Assembly (NCBI RefSeq): GCF_011250555.1
Contig: NZ_JAANMZ010000017.1
Coordinates: 1 to 64,000 of the forward strand
Origin: Bacillus sp. MM2020_4
Lineage (GTDB): Bacteria; Bacillota; Bacilli; Bacillales; Cytobacillaceae
Length of the DNA stretch: 64,000 nucleotides
Direction of reading: 5' to 3'
Positions 61,491 through 64,000 of this stretch are shown in pieces. The translations under genes were made by a program, and so were the position numbers. The notes under the pieces are model-generated. The model searched no databases. It worked only from the letters and a program-made list of their open reading frames with translations, and was not told the DNA's origin. Every line of letters begins with the position of its first letter. Position 1 is the first letter of the stretch.

Positions 61491-61670
61491 TTAAACCTCA
61501 TTCCAAACCCTCGATAAATTTAATGGAACATACACCTTATTTCCTTGAATCTCACGGTGGATGATGGGTTCCTCAAACTGCTGCTCCCAGCTGGATTTTC
61601 CGCCAATTTTATGTCGCGCTCGATAATAGGCCCCTACTAATTTTTCCAAACTTAAATTTGAATGCTTCAT
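61491..61670 (-). CDS. 59-residue small protein, unknown
   Basis: A frame starting MKHSNLSLEKLVGAYYRARH and continuing KIGGKSSWEQQFEEP to VPLNLSRVWNEV. The ATG is directly behind AAAGGGAGGAGAATCGG, a strong ribosome-binding site, and a perfect terminator follows. It is basic at the start, with no membrane segment or Cys. It may belong to the stress cluster next to it; the region before it contains the palindrome GGCGGAGACTCCGCC. I do not recognise the family. Confidence 0.65.
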   Translation of the reverse strand: MKHSNLSLEKLVGAYYRARHKIGGKSSWEQQFEEPIIHREIQGNKVYVPLNLSRVWNEV

Positions 61671-61750
61671 CCGATTCTCCTCCCTTTGTTTAAGCGGGGC
61701 GGAGACTCCGCCAAGTTTTGGACTTGGTTCGGAATTCCACCAAACCCCAT

Positions 61751-62077
61751 TTATGCTGATTTTGACGCTACAACTACGACCCTGCCTTGATCCAATTCTT
61801 CCTCATAATGCTCAGCTTCGGCATGGGATAGCCCCAATGACTCGAGCTTTGAGCGAAGTTCGTCGCCACGGGTTCGAAAGACATTGGCGATGGAATCAAA
61901 CACACCCTGCTCACCGACCCCAATTCCGCCAATATCCAGGGAATCGGTTAAATCCTCCGAGCGGTGTTTATCGTGTGCCAATAAATAGATTTCATCCTTC
62001 GTGAACCCCTGCATGATAAGTTGCTCAATTTCTCTTTTTGCTTCGACACCATTTTCAACCACTTTTACTTGTTCCAT
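61751..62077 (-). CDS. General stress protein, YflT/17M type
   Basis: 108 residues from ATG 62077 (GAGGAGGAATGAAA upstream). It has the YflT pattern: VVENGVEAKREIEQLIMQGFTKDEIYLLAHDK followed by SLDIGGIGVGEQG and an acidic helix (HAEAEHYEEELDQGRVVVVA). YflT-type proteins of B. subtilis are sigma-B dependent. The sigma-B-like promoter found upstream agrees. Function is unknown beyond stress induction. Confidence 0.85.
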   Translation of the reverse strand: MEQVKVVENGVEAKREIEQLIMQGFTKDEIYLLAHDKHRSEDLTDSLDIGGIGVGEQGVFDSIANVFRTRGDELRSKLESLGLSHAEAEHYEEELDQGRVVVVASKSA

Positions 62078-62111
62078 TTTCATTCCTCCTCATTTTGTTT
62101 CTATCGGGTAT

Positions 62112-62137
62112 ATAACCGCATCTTGAAAAAATAAAAC
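62112..62137 (-). promoter_or_regulatory. Sigma-B-like promoter for the YflT gene
   Basis: Minus strand: GTTTTA, 14 bases, GGTTAT; the B. subtilis sigma-B consensus is GTTTAA-N12-15-GGGTAT. It is about 35 bases before the start. Confidence 0.6.
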
Positions 62138-62437
62138 ATTTTTCTTTTGGCTCTGTGATAACTGAATGTTGATTCACTGATTTTGATTTTGAAAAATAAA
62201 CGGAAGAATTCCGTTTAAATTGAAAAATGCCCCCATTTCCTTAAAAATAATGGGAGTTTTTCCGGTTATATTGTCTAAATCGTTGGATTTTGTCTTATTT
62301 ATAGAAGTTAATCGGAATATCTCCGCTTAAATTAGCTTCTTAAGCTTCCTAGATATACATTAGACGGAAATTCTCCGCCTATAAATTCTCTTACCTGCCC
62401 GAAAAACAATAACAGAGTCTTTCTTTTTTAATAGTAA
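62138..62437. repeat. Gap with CGGAA/CTCCG imperfect palindromes
   Basis: No gene. Units AACGGAAGAATTCCGTTTAA (62199), AATCGGAATATCTCCGCTTA (62311) and GACGGAAATTCTCCGCCTAT (62364) belong to the same family as at 34496-34680. Confidence 0.55.
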
Positions 62438-62463
62438 GTTACTAACTCACCCAGCATGGGTAT
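62438..62463 (+). promoter_or_regulatory. Sigma-B-like promoter for the zinc-ribbon/IDEAL gene
   Basis: GTTACT, 14 bases, GGGTAT, 50 bases before the ATG. The -10 is a perfect match. Confidence 0.5.
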
Positions 62464-62512
62464 ACAGAAATCACGTAACAGGGTTTGCCCGTAATTAAAT
62501 GGAGGTGTATAT

Positions 62513-62845
62513 ATGAAGAAACTGTTATGTAAATATTGTGGGAACGCTGAATTTTATGTGCTAAATGTCAACGAAACCCTTTGTAAATGCGGTGTACGCT
62601 TAACCAAACCCAGTGATTATCTAAGAGAGGATTCGCCCAAATGGCGGGGCGATCAAAAACGGCAAGCAGAGGTCGTTTCAAAAATTAGTTTATTAAACCG
62701 GGAAATTGACAATTGCCTTGATGAACGGGATGAAGAGCGATTTAAAAAGTTAACCTATGAATTAAGGCTCTGCAAACATGCATTGATCGACTCGAGAGCA
62801 CGTTTCAAGGAACGATTAAATCAAAACGGCAAAACGTACAGTTGA
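62513..62845 (+). CDS. Small zinc-ribbon protein with IDEAL-like motif
   Basis: 110 residues. N-terminal cysteine motif CKYCG...CKCG (C6, C9, C24, C26) typical of a zinc ribbon. A helix with REIDNCLDERDEERFKKLTYEL (64-85) has the IDEAL-domain pattern (ID..L..RDEE.F..L), known from Bacilli. It sits between two stress genes with a sigma-B-like promoter in front, so a stress role is possible. ATGGAGGTGTATAT precedes the start. Confidence 0.68.
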   Translation: MKKLLCKYCGNAEFYVLNVNETLCKCGVRLTKPSDYLREDSPKWRGDQKRQAEVVSKISLLNREIDNCLDERDEERFKKLTYELRLCKHALIDSRARFKERLNQNGKTYS

Positions 62846-62865
62846 TTTGGACACACAACAATGAG

Positions 62866-62890
62866 GTTTATTTTTCGAAAATCCGGGTAC
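62866..62890 (+). promoter_or_regulatory. Sigma-B-like promoter for the GlsB/YeaQ gene
   Basis: GTTTAT, 13 bases, GGGTAC, 37 bases before the start at 62928. It lies after the preceding gene stop. Confidence 0.6.
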
Positions 62891-62927
62891 TTCAATTAAG
62901 AGTACATTGAAAAAGGAGAGATCGATT

Positions 62928-63182
62928 ATGGGATTTATTTGGTCATTAATTATTGGAGGCATCATCGGCTGGTTAGCTGGACTTATTATTGGACGTGACG
63001 TACCAGGCGGCATCATCGGCAATATTATCGCCGGATTTATCGGAGCTTGGCTCGGATCTTTACTATTAGGCGGCTGGGGCCCCGTAATCGGCGGCTTTTA
63101 CTTCATTCCGGCACTCATCGGAGCGATCGCCCTTGTCTTTATCGTCAGCCTTATCTTAAAAGGAGTCAAACGCACCACATAA
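62928..63182 (+). CDS. GlsB/YeaQ/YmgE-family stress membrane protein
   Basis: 84 residues from ATG 62928 (AAAAAGGAGAGATCGATT upstream). Three helices with the transglycosylase-associated (PF04226) blocks IIGGIIGWLAGLIIGRDVPGGIIGNIIAGFIGAWLG and FIPALIGAIALVFIVSLI. This family is stress-induced in many bacteria; it does not itself contain a transglycosylase. The sigma-B-like promoter agrees with stress control. Confidence 0.9.
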   Translation: MGFIWSLIIGGIIGWLAGLIIGRDVPGGIIGNIIAGFIGAWLGSLLLGGWGPVIGGFYFIPALIGAIALVFIVSLILKGVKRTT

Positions 63183-63194
63183 CCAATATAATAG

Positions 63195-63225
63195 AAAAAA
63201 GACTGCCTTTTGCGCAGTCTTTTTT
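63195..63225. terminator. Bidirectional terminator between GlsB and cheR
   Basis: AAAAAAGACTGC / GCAGTCTTTTTT with a short loop between convergent genes. Confidence 0.88.
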
Positions 63226-63239
63226 CTATTTGCTCTTTG

Positions 63240-64000
63240 CTAAAACACCTTCCGATAAATCCGCTCATGCAGATTAAATTCTTCATAGTGGATCCCTTTT
63301 GGCATAAACAAGATTGACTCTTTACTGCCAAGCCCGATGAAACCGCCGGCAGCCAAGCTGTTGTACATCAAGCGGTGGACCTGCTGCTGCAACCCATGAT
63401 CAAAATAAATCATGACATTGCGGCAAAGAATCACATGAAATTCATTGAATGACCCATCCGTCACCAAGTTATGCTGAGCAAAAATAAGCTTCTCTGCCAA
63501 ACTAGGCTGAAAATAAGCAAATTGATGGTCGGTTGTATAGTACTCGGAAAAAGCCTTGCTGCCGCCGGCTTTCAAATAATTCTTCGTATATTGCTGCATT
63601 TTCTTTAATGGAAAGGCTCCCTTTTGCGCAGCGGTCAAGGCCTTTTCGTTCATATCAGTCGCATAGATGGTCGTCTTGTCCGCCAGACCCTCCTCCTGAA
63701 TGAGGATAGCCATCGAATAGACCTCCTCGCCGGTCGCACAGCCGGCATGCCAAATCCGAATCTCCGGCAGCTCTCTTAACAGCGGCACGACCTCGTTGCG
63801 AAAGGCCGCAAAGAAGTCCGGGTCACGATACATTTCCGTCATCCGGATCGACAAATCATTTAATAACCGCTCCAAATATCCCTGTTCATGGAGCACTTTT
63901 TCCAATAAAGCCGTAATCGTCGGCAACCTTTCCGCCTTCATTCGATTCAAAATCCTTCTGCAGAGCGATGCCCGCACATATCCGCGGAAGTCGTAGCCAT
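63240..64000 (-). CDS. cheR: CheR-type chemotaxis protein methyltransferase (partial)
   Basis: S-adenosylmethionine-dependent methyltransferase that adds methyl groups to glutamates of chemoreceptors. The reading frame is open to the window edge: upstream of residue M1 of the visible ATG-like start the frame reads GYDFRGYVRASLCRRI, the normal N-terminal CheR helix, so the true start lies outside. Visible blocks: SIRMTEMYRDPDFF, IRIWHAGCATGEEVYSMAI (SAM motif I), YATDMNEKAL and VILCRNVMIYFD. No chemotaxis partners are in the window. Confidence 0.93.
   Translation of the reverse strand, partial: GYDFRGYVRASLCRRILNRMKAERLPTITALLEKVLHEQGYLERLLNDLSIRMTEMYRDPDFFAAFRNEVVPLLRELPEIRIWHAGCATGEEVYSMAILIQEEGLADKTTIYATDMNEKALTAAQKGAFPLKKMQQYTKNYLKAGGSKAFSEYYTTDHQFAYFQPSLAEKLIFAQHNLVTDGSFNEFHVILCRNVMIYFDHGLQQQVHRLMYNSLAAGGFIGLGSKESILFMPKGIHYEEFNLHERIYRKVF

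Noticed and set aside
1-64000. tRNA, rRNA and riboswitch genes
   Set aside because: I looked in the gaps for cloverleaf ends (GGTTCRAAYCC, CCA), T-box and riboswitch cores and saw none I could support.

Overview
The window is chromosomal DNA of an endospore-forming member of the Bacillaceae. spoIIID, spoIIQ and spoIID are present, together with mbl, murAA, ywmB and ywzB, and the tkmA-ptkA-ptpZ and ywqB-ywqA pairs of the Bacillus subtilis 3.7 Mb region. Shine-Dalgarno sequences are strong (GGAGG) and TTG/GTG starts are frequent. A Neobacillus/Mesobacillus-type host is my guess from gene content; no rRNA, tRNA or species marker is present to prove it.

Layout. 1-5.4 kb: exopolysaccharide block on the minus strand (tyrosine kinase modulator, BY-kinase, PHP phosphatase, then GalU and an undecaprenyl-phosphate sugar transferase) with a divergent SGNH-type secreted protein. 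5.6-11.7 kb: a membrane protein, a PAS-PAS-GGDEF protein, a 40-residue Cys protein, a PTS IIA domain protein, a degenerate M24 peptidase-like protein, a glycosyltransferase and a 51-residue protein. 12-22 kb: one minus-strand operon of eight genes (oligopeptide ABC transporter, two enolase-superfamily racemases of the N-succinylamino acid racemase type, an M20 deacylase) with a divergent RpiR-type regulator and palindromic sites between them. 22.7-30.3 kb: a 2018-residue secreted lamin-tail/PHP multidomain protein and a HupE/UreJ-like membrane protein.

30.5-32.4 kb is the most unusual part: an AT-rich three-gene operon made of a helical protein, a SecB-like chaperone and a protein with a PD-(D/E)XK-like nuclease motif. 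SecB is normally absent from Firmicutes. The arrangement recalls chaperone-controlled toxin or phage-defence systems, but I do not recognise it as a described one.

33.6-41.4 kb: HAD hydrolase, LysM-NlpC/P60 wall hydrolase, SWIM protein (YwqB) and SNF2 helicase (YwqA). 41.5-48.9 kb: small membrane proteins, a 3D-domain wall protein, an XRE regulator, SsbB, YwpF, a repeat lipoprotein, FabZ and an EpuA-like protein. 49-61 kb: mbl, spoIIID, an alkyltransferase-like protein, a PBP2a/PBP3-type transpeptidase, spoIIQ, VanZ, a DHFR-like protein, spoIID, murAA, ywmB, ywzB. 61.5-63.2 kb: a small general-stress cluster with three sigma-B-like promoters. The window ends inside cheR.

Several families of short intergenic palindromes run through the right two thirds. 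The commonest, GGTGWCAGGCACC, has 12 exact copies, and two of them lie in frame inside the SNF2 helicase gene.
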